From DATLCI01 sp046714215 (GTDB taxonomy: Bacteria; Acidobacteriota; Terriglobia; Terriglobales; Acidobacteriaceae), in the NCBI GenBank assembly GCA_046714215.1, contig JBKKBM010000237.1:1-13375 (forward strand): DNA of 13,375 nucleotides. The letters run 5' to 3'. The first letter of the stretch is position 1; each line of letters begins with the position of its first letter. The notes below the pieces were generated by a model. The model had not been told where the DNA came from. It was given only the letters and a program-made list of their open reading frames with translations, and made no database searches. Of the stretch, positions 1 to 7,459 are shown one piece after another. The position numbers and the translations under genes were made by a program.

Positions 1-1
1 T

Positions 2-997
2 GCACAATACGGCAGTGACAAGCCGGACATGCGCCTGCCCGCGATGACGGACGTCCGCGAGGCGTTCACGGCGGAAAATCTGGCGGCGCTGGGCATCGAT
101 GCGAATCTGCCGGTAGTGGCGGTACGGATTCCTTCCGTGGGGGAACTGTCGCGCAAAGAACGCGACGATCTCAAGCCTATCTACGCCGACCGCAAAGATG
201 CCAAGGTCATCGACGACTTCAAGCGGCTGGAAAAATCTTTTCCCGACGCGGTGACAAAGATCCGCGCCAAAGTTTCGGGGGGAGCGGAAGACTTCATCGT
301 TGTTATTGCCGGCGGAACCGCGCCGGAAGAACACAAATCCGCGGGCGGCGTGAAACCGGAGGTCAAGCAGCACGACCATGCCGTGTTCACCGCCGCGGGA
401 TACATCCGTCTTGCGCTGGCGCAACGCTTTGCGGCGCGCCATAAGCTCTTCGAGAAGTCTGGCGACGTAAGCAAAGATTTTCGCTGGCTCTGGGTCACCG
501 ATTTCCCGATGTTCGAGTGGGATGAAGATGGCAAGCGCTGGGCGGCGGCGCATCATCCGTTCACCTCGCCGCATGAGCAGGACATGGAAAAGCTCACCGG
601 CGGACTAGAGGCAGCCGCCGACCCGAACTCTCCCCTGGGAAAGATTCGCGCGCTCGCCTATGACGTCGTGTTGAACGGCACGGAGTTGGGTTCAGGCAGC
701 ATCCGCATCCACCGGCAGGACATTCAGAAGCAGATCTTCCGCGCGCTCGGCATGACGGACGACGAAGCGCGTTCGCGCTTCGGATTCTTCTTGGACGCGC
801 TCGAATTCGGCACGCCTCCGCATGGCGGCATCGCGCTGGGCCTCGACCGCATTGTGATGATCCTGGCAGGCGCGGACTCGTTGCGCGAGGTCATCCCCTT
901 CCCCAAGACCGCGCAAGCCAAAGACCTGATGGTGGACGCGCCCACGCCGGTCAGCGAGCAGCAGTTGAAAGAGCTGGGGATCAAGGGACGGAGCTAG
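2..997 (+). CDS. aspS: Aspartyl-tRNA synthetase, C-terminal part (5' end outside window)
   Basis: This is the last 331 codons of a class II aspartyl-tRNA synthetase, which charges tRNA-Asp in the cytoplasm. The reading frame is open from base 2 and begins AQYGSDKPDMR, the conserved block at the end of the first catalytic segment, so the anticodon-binding domain and motif 2 lie upstream of the window. The GAD insertion domain follows. Then comes the second catalytic half with WVTDFPMFEWDE, HHPFTSP and GSGSIRIH, and motif 3 as GLGLDRIVMILAG followed by the IPFPKT block near the C-terminus. The family is normally about 590-600 residues, so a little over half is seen. A 52-nt gap separates it from mutL. 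It is certain as a family member. Whether it is discriminating or also charges tRNA-Asn cannot be judged from this fragment. Confidence 0.97.
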   Translation, partial: AQYGSDKPDMRLPAMTDVREAFTAENLAALGIDANLPVVAVRIPSVGELSRKERDDLKPIYADRKDAKVIDDFKRLEKSFPDAVTKIRAKVSGGAEDFIVVIAGGTAPEEHKSAGGVKPEVKQHDHAVFTAAGYIRLALAQRFAARHKLFEKSGDVSKDFRWLWVTDFPMFEWDEDGKRWAAAHHPFTSPHEQDMEKLTGGLEAAADPNSPLGKIRALAYDVVLNGTELGSGSIRIHRQDIQKQIFRALGMTDDEARSRFGFFLDALEFGTPPHGGIALGLDRIVMILAGADSLREVIPFPKTAQAKDLMVDAPTPVSEQQLKELGIKGRS

Positions 998-1049
998 GCC
1001 CTTTCTCCCTCTGCGCTCGCGATGCGCTCTGTGTTTAAATCGAATACGC
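998..1049. repeat. Possible degenerate dispersed repeat between aspS and mutL
   Basis: This 52-nt spacer contains two copies of a CTCTG(C/T)G-type unit (CTCTGCGCTC and GCTCTGTGTTTAAAT). The style recalls dispersed CTCTGTGxCTCTGTGGTTAAA elements that I remember from intergenic regions of many environmental bacteria. It could equally be ordinary spacer sequence. No clear terminator is seen, and no good Shine-Dalgarno sequence precedes mutL here. Confidence 0.25.
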
Positions 1050-3014
1050 ATGGGCCGCATCCACGTTCTTTCTGAACAAGTCGCCAACAAGATCGCCGCG
1101 GGCGAGGTGGTGGAGCGTCCTTCGTCGGTGGTCAAGGAGCTGTTGGAGAACTCACTCGACGCCGGGGCCACGCGCCTGCGCATCCAGATCGAGGCGGGCG
1201 GCAAGAAACTCATCCAGATCACGGACAATGGCAGCGGCATGGTGCGCGACGACGCTATGCTCGCCTTCGAACGCCATGCGACCTCGAAGATCAAAGATGC
1301 GGAAGACCTGCTGAACATCTCAACGTTGGGCTTTCGTGGCGAAGGCTTGCCTTCGATCGCGGCAGTCGCGCGCTTGTCACTGGAGACGCGGGCGAGCGGT
1401 GAAGATTCAGGCACGCGCATCGAGATCGCCGGGGGCAAGATCCTGAAGATCGAAGAGGCTGGGCTACCGCAGGGCACGTCTATCGCGGTCAAAGATCTCT
1501 TTTTTAATACGCCCGCGCGGAAGAAGTTTTTGAAGGCGGAATCGACGGAGCTCTCGCACATTGCGTCGTTGGTCACGCATTATGCGTTGGCGCATCCGGA
1601 CAAGCATTTTGAATTGCACTCCTCCACCAACGCCCTGCTGATGGCGCCGCCGGTGGAATCACACTCCAAGCGCATCTATCAGATCTTCGGTAAAGAGACC
1701 CTGGACCAACTGCTGCCCCTGGCGGCGGAAATCGATCTGGAGCGGGTGGGCATCCCGGAGCCGCCGCCATGGCGGCGCAACGAAGAGTATGAGAAGCCGG
1801 TGCCGGGCAAGTTGCGGCTGCATGGCTTCGTTTCAAAACCGGAGATCCAGAAGCTCAACCGCAATTCCATCTTCGTCTTCGTGAATGGACGCCTCATTCG
1901 CGACCGCCTGGTGCACCACGCGCTGACGGAGGCGTATCGCAACATTCTGCCGCCGGCGGTGCATCCCGTGGTGCTGTTATTCATCGACATGCCGCCGCAG
2001 GAAGTGGATTGCAACGTGCATCCTTCGAAAGTGGAGGTGCGCTTCCGGCAGAACAGTGTGGTGCACGATTTCGTCCGCGACAGCGTGCGGGCAGCGCTGC
2101 TGAAGGCGCGGCCGGTGGCGCAATTCGCGCGGGAGATATCGGCGCAGCCCTCCGCGGGGCAGGCGCTGACGCCAGGTGCGGCGTTGAAGGGGGAGCGCGC
2201 CGCCGCGGCCGCACAAAACACGGTGCTTACTCCCCTCGAAGGTTTTGCGTTGCAGCCTCCACCGCTGCCGCCCGTGACTGAGCGCCTCGCCTTTGCAGAC
2301 GGGATGGAGATCCGCGGCAATGCGGCGCTGGCGGCCGCGCGGATGAATCTGACGACAATTCCCATCGCGCTGAACGGGGCTGACCGCTGTGCCGGCGCTA
2401 TCGGTGAAGAAGAAGAGACGGTGGTTGACCTCACTGCACTCGCGTCGCTGAAAGCGCTGGGACAGATTCGCGACTCGTTCATCCTCGCGGTGAATCACGA
2501 CGGGCTGTGGATCATCGACCAACATGTGGCCCACGAGCGTGTGCTCTTCGAAAAAGTGTTGCGCGAGCGCGGAGAGAAAGCCGAAGGCCAACGCCTGCTC
2601 ATGCCGCTGATCATCGAGATGGCGCCCGGGCAGGTGGCCATCTTCAGTGAGATCGCGGACGAACTCCGCGCCAACGGCTTCGAGGTGGAGCCCTTCGGCG
2701 CGCGCAGCATCGCGGTGAAGACGGCGCCCGCCGGCGTAAATGCTGCAGACGTTGAAAAGATGCTGGGCGAACTGCTGGAAGAGTTCGAGCGCGAGCAGCG
2801 AACGGAGAGCATGGACACGGTCCGGCATCGTATCGCGGCCAGCATTGCGTGCCACGCTGCCATCAAGGTGAACATGCCGCTGGAGCAGAAGAAGATGGAG
2901 TGGTTGCTCCACGAGTTGGCCCAGACGGCCGCGCCCATGACTTGTCCGCATGGGCGGCCCGTCGTATTGCGGTATTCTGTAAAGGACATACAGAAGGCCT
3001 TCAAGCGGATCTGA
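1050..3014 (+). CDS. mutL: DNA mismatch repair protein MutL (endonuclease type)
   Basis: This 654-residue MutL links mismatch recognition by MutS to strand removal. The N-terminal GHKL ATPase is complete: motif I with E30 and N34 in ELLENSLDAGA, DNGSGM at 59-64, HATSKI at 76-81 and GFRGEGL at 94-100. The last motif is usually GFRGEAL, so there is an Ala-to-Gly change in the ATP lid region. A proline- and alanine-rich linker runs from about 355 to 440. The C-terminal dimerization domain carries DQHVAHERVLFE at 490-501, a variant of the endonuclease motif DQHA-x2-E-x4-E, plus ACHAAIK at 600-606 and CPHGRP at 632-637, which complete the metal site in nicking MutL proteins. The enzyme is therefore probably a strand-nicking MutL, not the E. 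coli type. The start at 1050 gives the family N-terminus (IHVLSEQVANKIAAGEV). The next gene begins 14 nt downstream. Confidence 0.97.
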   Translation: MGRIHVLSEQVANKIAAGEVVERPSSVVKELLENSLDAGATRLRIQIEAGGKKLIQITDNGSGMVRDDAMLAFERHATSKIKDAEDLLNISTLGFRGEGLPSIAAVARLSLETRASGEDSGTRIEIAGGKILKIEEAGLPQGTSIAVKDLFFNTPARKKFLKAESTELSHIASLVTHYALAHPDKHFELHSSTNALLMAPPVESHSKRIYQIFGKETLDQLLPLAAEIDLERVGIPEPPPWRRNEEYEKPVPGKLRLHGFVSKPEIQKLNRNSIFVFVNGRLIRDRLVHHALTEAYRNILPPAVHPVVLLFIDMPPQEVDCNVHPSKVEVRFRQNSVVHDFVRDSVRAALLKARPVAQFAREISAQPSAGQALTPGAALKGERAAAAAQNTVLTPLEGFALQPPPLPPVTERLAFADGMEIRGNAALAAARMNLTTIPIALNGADRCAGAIGEEEETVVDLTALASLKALGQIRDSFILAVNHDGLWIIDQHVAHERVLFEKVLRERGEKAEGQRLLMPLIIEMAPGQVAIFSEIADELRANGFEVEPFGARSIAVKTAPAGVNAADVEKMLGELLEEFEREQRTESMDTVRHRIAASIACHAAIKVNMPLEQKKMEWLLHELAQTAAPMTCPHGRPVVLRYSVKDIQKAFKRI

Positions 3015-3028
3015 ACCCCCAGGAACCC

Positions 3029-4942
3029 ATGTTTGAAAATGAGTTACAGGATTTGCGACGCTTCCAGTGGCGTGTAGACACGTCTACCCGCGCCATCTTC
3101 ACCGCGGACGACGCCCGCGAGTTCCTGCACAACGTCGGCTTTTGCTTGGAGTATCCGTTGCGCTCCCCGGTGCTGGCGCCTACGTTCATCGGCGCGGTGA
3201 TCGGCTCTGACCAGAATCTGCCGACGGCCAAGTACGCCTTCATCCATCCGCGCGCGAAGGAAGCAACCGAATTCAAGGACCGCCTACTGCGGGAGAAATC
3301 CGCATTTGAAGCGGGCTTTGGTGAAGACGACAACCTGCTGATCTCAGCGATCGAGTTTCCGTACTTCTACGCGCTGATCGGCGATCGCAATCCGAAAGTG
3401 CCGCCCAGCGCCGGCGAACGCGGCGAGCGGACCTTGCTCAAACGCGCCTTCGAACTCATCCAGGAGCACGGACCGATCCTTGAGACTGACTTGCGCGAGC
3501 GACTGGGCGAGACCGTCTCTGACGTTGCGCTTTCGCGGACGTTGAGTGAACTTCGGCAGAAGCTGCGCATTGTGCGCATTGAAGACACAGGCGGCCCGGT
3601 GTGGGACTTGCTGATGCGCTGGTCGCCCGAGGTGGTGAATCAGGGCAAGCAGATCTCCGCGCAGGAGGCGCTGTCGGCGCTGGTCGGGAAATATCTGGAG
3701 ACGTGCGTGGCGGCGGAGCAGAAAGAGGTGGAAGAGTTCTTCGGACACCTTGTCCCGCGCTCGCGAGTGACGGAAGTGATCAAGGCGCTGCTGGCAGCGC
3801 GCGAGTTCAGCTTCATCCAGGTCAACGCGAAAAATCTGCTGCGCAATTCTCCGCGGGTCTCGGCGGAAGAGAAGGCCGCACAGATCGCGGCGGCGGCTGC
3901 GCCCAAGCCGGAAGGTCGTGCCAACCGCTCCTTCAAGCCCCGTCCAGAAGGCGAGGCGGCCAAGAAGAATGTGTGGGAGAAATACGGGCCGAAGCAGGAT
4001 AGAGCCAGACCGGACAAATTCGATAAGCGCGACCAGCGCGAAGACCGGCCGTGGCAGAAGGCGGCGGGCGTGGAACGTCCAGCGGGAGGTTCTGCCGGGA
4101 AGCGCCATGGGAAGAAGGCGGGCGGAAGGCCGGAAAGAAGCGGCGGGCGTTTTGAGAAAAAAGACTGGAAGAAGGCCGGCCCTCCGCGGCCGTGGCAGAA
4201 ACCGATGGGAGCGCCGGCGGCAGGCGAGGGTGCACCTGCGGAGCGCAGTTTCCGTCCGGCAGGGGATCGTCCACCAAAACGATTTGGCGAAAAGCGCGAA
4301 TGGAAGCCGGAAGGTCGTGCGGGTGGGTTTGCCGGGAAGCGTGACTGGGAAAAGCTTGGGGATCGAGGACCGAAGAAGTTTGGCGAGGGACGAGCTGGCG
4401 CAGGTCCGCGCAAAGAGTGGAAGGCGCGCGAAGGCGGTGCAAATGCTGGCGCACCAAAACGCGAATGGAAAAAGACTGGAGCCGGCGGCGTAGATGCCAG
4501 AGGTGCGCGTGATGCTGGCGGTCCGCGCAAAGAATGGAAGCAACGCCCGAGCGGGCTGCCCGACTTTAAGAAATTTGGCAAGAAGTCCAGCGTGAAATTC
4601 GACGCCAAGTTTGGGGCGAAGAAGCCATGGGAGCAGAAGGCTGCAGAAACGCAAGGCGCAGCTTCCGCTGAGGGTGGCAGCAGCGCGCCGGGCGGCCCAG
4701 AGACGAAAGCGAGTTTCCAGAAAGCTTCATTCAAGAAACCATTCAAAAAAGCGGGCCAAGCCGGGGGTGGCTTCAAGAAGCCGTTCAAGAAACCCTTCAA
4801 GAAGAGTGGGGGACCGGGAAGCTTCAAGAAGCCGTTCCAGAAGAGTGCGGGTCCAGGCGGTTTTAAGAAGCCGTTTAAGAAGGCGTTTAAGAAGAGCGCG
4901 GGTTCGGGCGGCGCCAAGCCGCGCGCGCGGAGGCCCGCCTAG
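3029..4942 (+). CDS. AlkZ-related winged-helix-like protein with long basic repetitive tail
   Basis: This protein has 637 residues in two parts. Residues 1-275 are folded-looking. Features such as GFCLEYPL (37-44), EFPYFYAL (109-116), a winged-helix-like stretch from about 133 to 187 and WDLLMRWSP (192-200) recall the AlkZ-related (YcaQ-like) proteins, relatives of crosslink-repair DNA glycosylases. This comes from remembered family patterns, not a search. The QxQ catalytic motif of true AlkZ enzymes is not seen, so activity is doubtful. From about residue 288 the protein becomes low-complexity and strongly basic, rich in K, R, G, P, F and W. It has repeated K-(K/R)-(D/E)-W-(K/E) units and, near the end, KKPFKK units, which suggests a disordered nucleic-acid-binding tail. 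The ATG at 3029 has AGGA 5 nt upstream. In-frame start codons before it lie inside mutL. It sits between mutL and cmk with gaps of 14 and 0 nt, so co-transcription is likely. Confidence 0.75.
   Translation: MFENELQDLRRFQWRVDTSTRAIFTADDAREFLHNVGFCLEYPLRSPVLAPTFIGAVIGSDQNLPTAKYAFIHPRAKEATEFKDRLLREKSAFEAGFGEDDNLLISAIEFPYFYALIGDRNPKVPPSAGERGERTLLKRAFELIQEHGPILETDLRERLGETVSDVALSRTLSELRQKLRIVRIEDTGGPVWDLLMRWSPEVVNQGKQISAQEALSALVGKYLETCVAAEQKEVEEFFGHLVPRSRVTEVIKALLAAREFSFIQVNAKNLLRNSPRVSAEEKAAQIAAAAAPKPEGRANRSFKPRPEGEAAKKNVWEKYGPKQDRARPDKFDKRDQREDRPWQKAAGVERPAGGSAGKRHGKKAGGRPERSGGRFEKKDWKKAGPPRPWQKPMGAPAAGEGAPAERSFRPAGDRPPKRFGEKREWKPEGRAGGFAGKRDWEKLGDRGPKKFGEGRAGAGPRKEWKAREGGANAGAPKREWKKTGAGGVDARGARDAGGPRKEWKQRPSGLPDFKKFGKKSSVKFDAKFGAKKPWEQKAAETQGAASAEGGSSAPGGPETKASFQKASFKKPFKKAGQAGGGFKKPFKKPFKKSGGPGSFKKPFQKSAGPGGFKKPFKKAFKKSAGSGGAKPRARRPA
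4720..4905 (+). repeat. In-frame direct repeats encoding FKKPFKK units
   Basis: The 3' end of the AlkZ-related gene contains about eight copies of a short unit encoding F-K/Q-K-P/A/S, built from variants of TTCAAGAAGCCG and TTTAAGAAG and spaced by Gly-Gly-Pro-Gly or Ser-Ala-Gly spacers. The copies differ mainly at third codon positions, so they are held at protein level while the DNA drifts. Similar longer-period repeats encoding REWK or KDWK occur from about 4150 to 4545. Confidence 0.8.
4929..4933 (+). promoter_or_regulatory. Shine-Dalgarno sequence of cmk inside the upstream gene
   Basis: GGAGG lies 9 nt before the cmk ATG, within the final codons of the upstream gene. Because the stop codon TAG directly touches the cmk ATG, this site supports translation of cmk from the same mRNA. 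Confidence 0.6.
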
Positions 4943-5623
4943 ATGCGGCCACGCGGACTCGTGATTGCCATCGACGGCCCGGCCGGAGCGGGGAAGAGCA
5001 CGCTGGCTTCACGCATCGCCCGCCGTCACGGCTATCTAAACATCGAAACGGGCGCCATGTATCGTGCGCTGGCGCTCAAAGCCATCCTCTCTGACCTGGC
5101 GTTCGACGATGAAGCCGCGCTGCTGCGCCTGGCCACCGCCTCCAAGATCGAATTGCAGCCGAAGATCGATGGAAATCGCGTGCTACTTGACGGGGAGAAC
5201 GTTTCCGCCCGCATCCGCGAGCAGGATGTGACCAACGCGGCGTCGAAAGTATCAGTGCATCCGAGCGTCCGCGAGTGGATGGTCGCGCGCCAGCGCGAGA
5301 TGGGCACCGAAGGCGGGGTGGTGATGGAAGGCCGCGACATCGGGACGAAAGTTTTTCCTGACGCCGACGTAAAGATCTTTCTCGATGCCGCGCCGGAAGT
5401 CCGCGGGCAGCGCCGCTTCCAACAGCATCAGATGGGCTCCGCGCAACTGGAGGCCGCGGTCATTGCGGAGATGAAGGAGCGCGACCAGCGCGACCGCAGT
5501 CGTGCGGCCTCGCCGCTCGAAGCCGCTTCCGACGCCGTCATTATTGACTCCACCAGTATGGAGTTGGACGAAGTCATCGCCCGGGCGGAAGCGATCATTG
5601 ACTCGAAGCTACCCAAAAACTGA
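4943..5623 (+). CDS. cmk: Cytidylate kinase
   Basis: This 226-residue (d)CMP kinase converts CMP or dCMP to the diphosphate with ATP, in pyrimidine salvage and nucleotide recycling in the cytoplasm. The P-loop GPAGAGKST lies at residues 12-20. It is followed by IETGAMYRAL, the NMP-binding REQDVTNAASKVS block, EGRDIGTKVFPDADVKIFLDA and the lid region ERDQRDRSRAASPL, all typical of the family. Length is normal. The ATG at 4943 touches the stop codon of the upstream gene, with GGAGG 9 nt before it. In many bacteria rpsA follows cmk. Here cmk is the last gene of its run and faces a convergent operon across a shared terminator hairpin. Confidence 0.97.
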   Translation: MRPRGLVIAIDGPAGAGKSTLASRIARRHGYLNIETGAMYRALALKAILSDLAFDDEAALLRLATASKIELQPKIDGNRVLLDGENVSARIREQDVTNAASKVSVHPSVREWMVARQREMGTEGGVVMEGRDIGTKVFPDADVKIFLDAAPEVRGQRRFQQHQMGSAQLEAAVIAEMKERDQRDRSRAASPLEAASDAVIIDSTSMELDEVIARAEAIIDSKLPKN

Positions 5624-5661
5624 CTCGAAGCCGGCCAACGCTCCAACCGTCGCCAATAAAT

Positions 5662-5688
5662 AAAGGGGCGCCGCTTGGGCGTCCCTTT
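5662..5688. terminator. Bidirectional rho-independent terminator
   Basis: AAAGGGGCGCC (5662-5672) pairs with GGCGTCCCTTT (5678-5688) in an 11-bp stem with one G-T wobble and a 5-nt loop. On the plus strand it lies 38 nt after the cmk stop and runs into CTGTTG. Read from the minus strand it runs into a TTTATTTATTGG tract. It sits between convergent genes, so it can end both transcripts. Confidence 0.85.
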
Positions 5689-5706
5689 CTGTTGCACGGT
5701 ATCGTT

Positions 5707-7125
5707 CTAGTTCTTGCGGAGCTCGATCGCTCCATGTTCGTTGTTCAATGTAAGCTTAGGGCCACCCTTATTCACGGTACCGGTCAAGCGCGACTCGCGT
5801 TTGTCTTCGACCTTACTGAGTCCGAAGTCGTTTTCGATCTCGCCGCTCTGCGCCCGGGCATCTACCAGGAAGCCGGCCGTCTCCGGCATCACGATCTTGA
5901 TGCGTCCCTGGCGGTTACTGACTTCCACGTTGCCGAACGGCGCCTTGGTATGCAGCTCGACCTCGCCACGGCGGTTCTCCACGCGCATCTCCCCGCTGAC
6001 CTCTTCGAGGTGCACGTCCCATCCGCGGTTGGCATTCATGCGGAAGGGGCCGGACATGGAATTGCCGCGCATCTCGCCGTTATCCATGGTCAGGTTGCCG
6101 TCCAGCTTGGCCAGTTCCATGTCCGTACGGCTCGATTTGAAGCGGACGCCCTTGGCTACTTTGGTGAAGTTGATGCTGCCAAAGAAATCGCCTTGCAGGG
6201 CCGTAGAACCGCCGATGTCTGACACCGTGATATCGCCGGCCTTGCCTTCGACGGCTACATCGCCAGACACGCGACGCGCATTGAAGTCGCCGTTGCGCAT
6301 ATGGATGTCAGCGTTTCCGGTGATGTCTTCCACCCGGATGTCGCCGCGCTGGCTCTGCAGCTTCACATTGCCCTCGCGTCCTTTGACCTCGACGTCACCC
6401 CGGGTGATCATCACGTCGGTCATGCCCTTCTTTGGGGCCAGGATCTCCAAGTGCAGGGCCGCTCCCTTCCACTCGCTACGCCGGGAAGAGTCCACGGTCA
6501 GGATGTTGTCGACGGTAGTGATGGTGGGCAGCACTACCTGATTGAGCTTATCGGCCTCCATCTGATTATCGGCATAGACAACTTTGCGAATCGTGATGTG
6601 GAGTTTGCCATCGGTGCTGGGCGAGATCTTGATGTCACCGCGGTCGCCCACTACCTTCAAAACGGCGTTGGCGGGAAAGTCTTGTTCCACGGTGTCAGTG
6701 AATTCGTACTTCTGCCCGAACCATTTCCCGAATTCGTCGTCGGGGATGTCCATCTCGCTGCGCAGATTGTTCCAATTGACGTGCTGCGAGCCCTTATAAG
6801 CGGTCGAGACGCTGATGCCGAAGAGCACCAGGAAGATCATGCCAATGACGCCGCCGGCGCCGATGCCCGGAGGCTGCACGCCCTCCTGGCGCGCGCGCAG
6901 ATATTCGATCAGGCGCAGCACGCCCCAGATGATGAGCAGCACGGGCCAGTAGCGCGCGAAGATCACGAAGGCGGACTTGGCGGTAACGAACCCGGCATTC
7001 ACCAGCAGGAAGACCACGCCGATGGTGATGAGCACGATCGGTCCGAAGACCGAGCGCCGGCGCGGCGGCGGATAGTAGGCCGGATTCGGTTGCATCGGCG
7101 GGATCGGTGGAGGAACGCTAGCCAT
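5707..7125 (-). CDS. Membrane-anchored DUF4097-type beta-repeat protein with LiaF-like N-terminus
   Basis: This 472-residue protein begins with a proline-rich stretch (1-22) and an RRR cluster. Two hydrophobic segments follow at about 27-45 and 56-75, the second reading YWPVLLIIWGVLRLIEY as in LiaF-type transmembrane regions, and a third at about 89-107. From about residue 140 to the end it is made of short beta-strand repeats with G-D/E-I/V turns (RGDIRVEDITGNADI, SGDVAVEGKAGDITV, SGEMRVENRRGEVEL), the pattern of the DUF4097 family. That region probably forms a beta-helix-like domain outside the membrane. The function of these proteins is not settled; the context of a sigma operon suggests an envelope-stress role. 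I chose the ATG at 7125, preceded by GAGG 6 nt away and overlapping the upstream gene by 8 nt. A GTG 12 nt earlier is less likely. It is the last gene of the operon. Confidence 0.85.
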   Translation of the reverse strand: MASVPPPIPPMQPNPAYYPPPRRRSVFGPIVLITIGVVFLLVNAGFVTAKSAFVIFARYWPVLLIIWGVLRLIEYLRARQEGVQPPGIGAGGVIGMIFLVLFGISVSTAYKGSQHVNWNNLRSEMDIPDDEFGKWFGQKYEFTDTVEQDFPANAVLKVVGDRGDIKISPSTDGKLHITIRKVVYADNQMEADKLNQVVLPTITTVDNILTVDSSRRSEWKGAALHLEILAPKKGMTDVMITRGDVEVKGREGNVKLQSQRGDIRVEDITGNADIHMRNGDFNARRVSGDVAVEGKAGDITVSDIGGSTALQGDFFGSINFTKVAKGVRFKSSRTDMELAKLDGNLTMDNGEMRGNSMSGPFRMNANRGWDVHLEEVSGEMRVENRRGEVELHTKAPFGNVEVSNRQGRIKIVMPETAGFLVDARAQSGEIENDFGLSKVEDKRESRLTGTVNKGGPKLTLNNEHGAIELRKN

Positions 7126-7435
7126 TTTGAGCCTCACTGGAGGAAGAAGTCGAAGTTGGAGTCGTATTCGGCGCCGGCGGTGGCACCGGGGGCACTGCGC
7201 CTGTGGGCAGCGTGCCCGGCGAGATGTGGCCCTCGGTGGAAGCGCCGCCCTGCAGCAGCTTGACCGCGCCGATGACGATCAGGATCACCGCGACGATGGT
7301 GCCGCCGCGCACGAAGTGAGTCAGGTTATCCAGCAGCAGCATGGTGCCAAAGCTGACCAGCAGCACGGGTCCCATCATGTCATTCATTTTGCAGCGAACG
7401 CAGGGGCAATAGCGGTTGCGCATGTACATATCCAT
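7118..7435 (-). CDS. Small LiaI-like (DUF5668-type) membrane protein with Cys-rich N-terminus
   Basis: This 105-residue protein has two hydrophobic segments at about 21-38 and 43-62, joined by a short DNLTHFVRGG turn. This is the layout of LiaI and LiaF transmembrane domains found in envelope-stress operons. The N-terminus holds CPCVRC (C10, C12, C15), which could bind a metal. The tail after residue 63 is rich in Pro, Thr and Ser and probably disordered. The ATG at 7435 is preceded by GGAGG 7 nt upstream. The gap to the B-box gene is 24 nt, and its 3' end overlaps the DUF4097 gene by 8 nt, which suggests translational coupling. The function is unknown, but the family link is fair. Confidence 0.75.
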   Translation of the reverse strand: MDMYMRNRYCPCVRCKMNDMMGPVLLVSFGTMLLLDNLTHFVRGGTIVAVILIVIGAVKLLQGGASTEGHISPGTLPTGAVPPVPPPAPNTTPTSTSSSSEAQNG

Positions 7436-7459
7436 AATTTTTCCTCCGCGGTGCGGTGG

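Noticed and set aside
1977..2951. 324-codon minus-strand open frame opposite mutL
   Set aside because: mutL is certain on the other strand and the antisense product shows no family pattern. High GC makes such shadows common.
4720..4905. CRISPR-like array
   Set aside because: The repeats are short, in frame, lack uniform unique spacers and encode a continuous basic protein tail.
3344..4917. Long open frames on the minus strand opposite the AlkZ-related gene, over 420 codons each
   Set aside because: They mirror the repetitive lysine- and glycine-rich codons of the plus-strand gene, producing Phe/Leu/Pro-rich repeats. They have no recognisable domain and no start signals, and the plus-strand gene fits an operon.
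6301..7263. 320-codon plus-strand open frame opposite the DUF4097 and small membrane protein genes
   Set aside because: It is His/Asp-rich without domain signs and lies opposite genes that have good ribosome sites and membrane segments.
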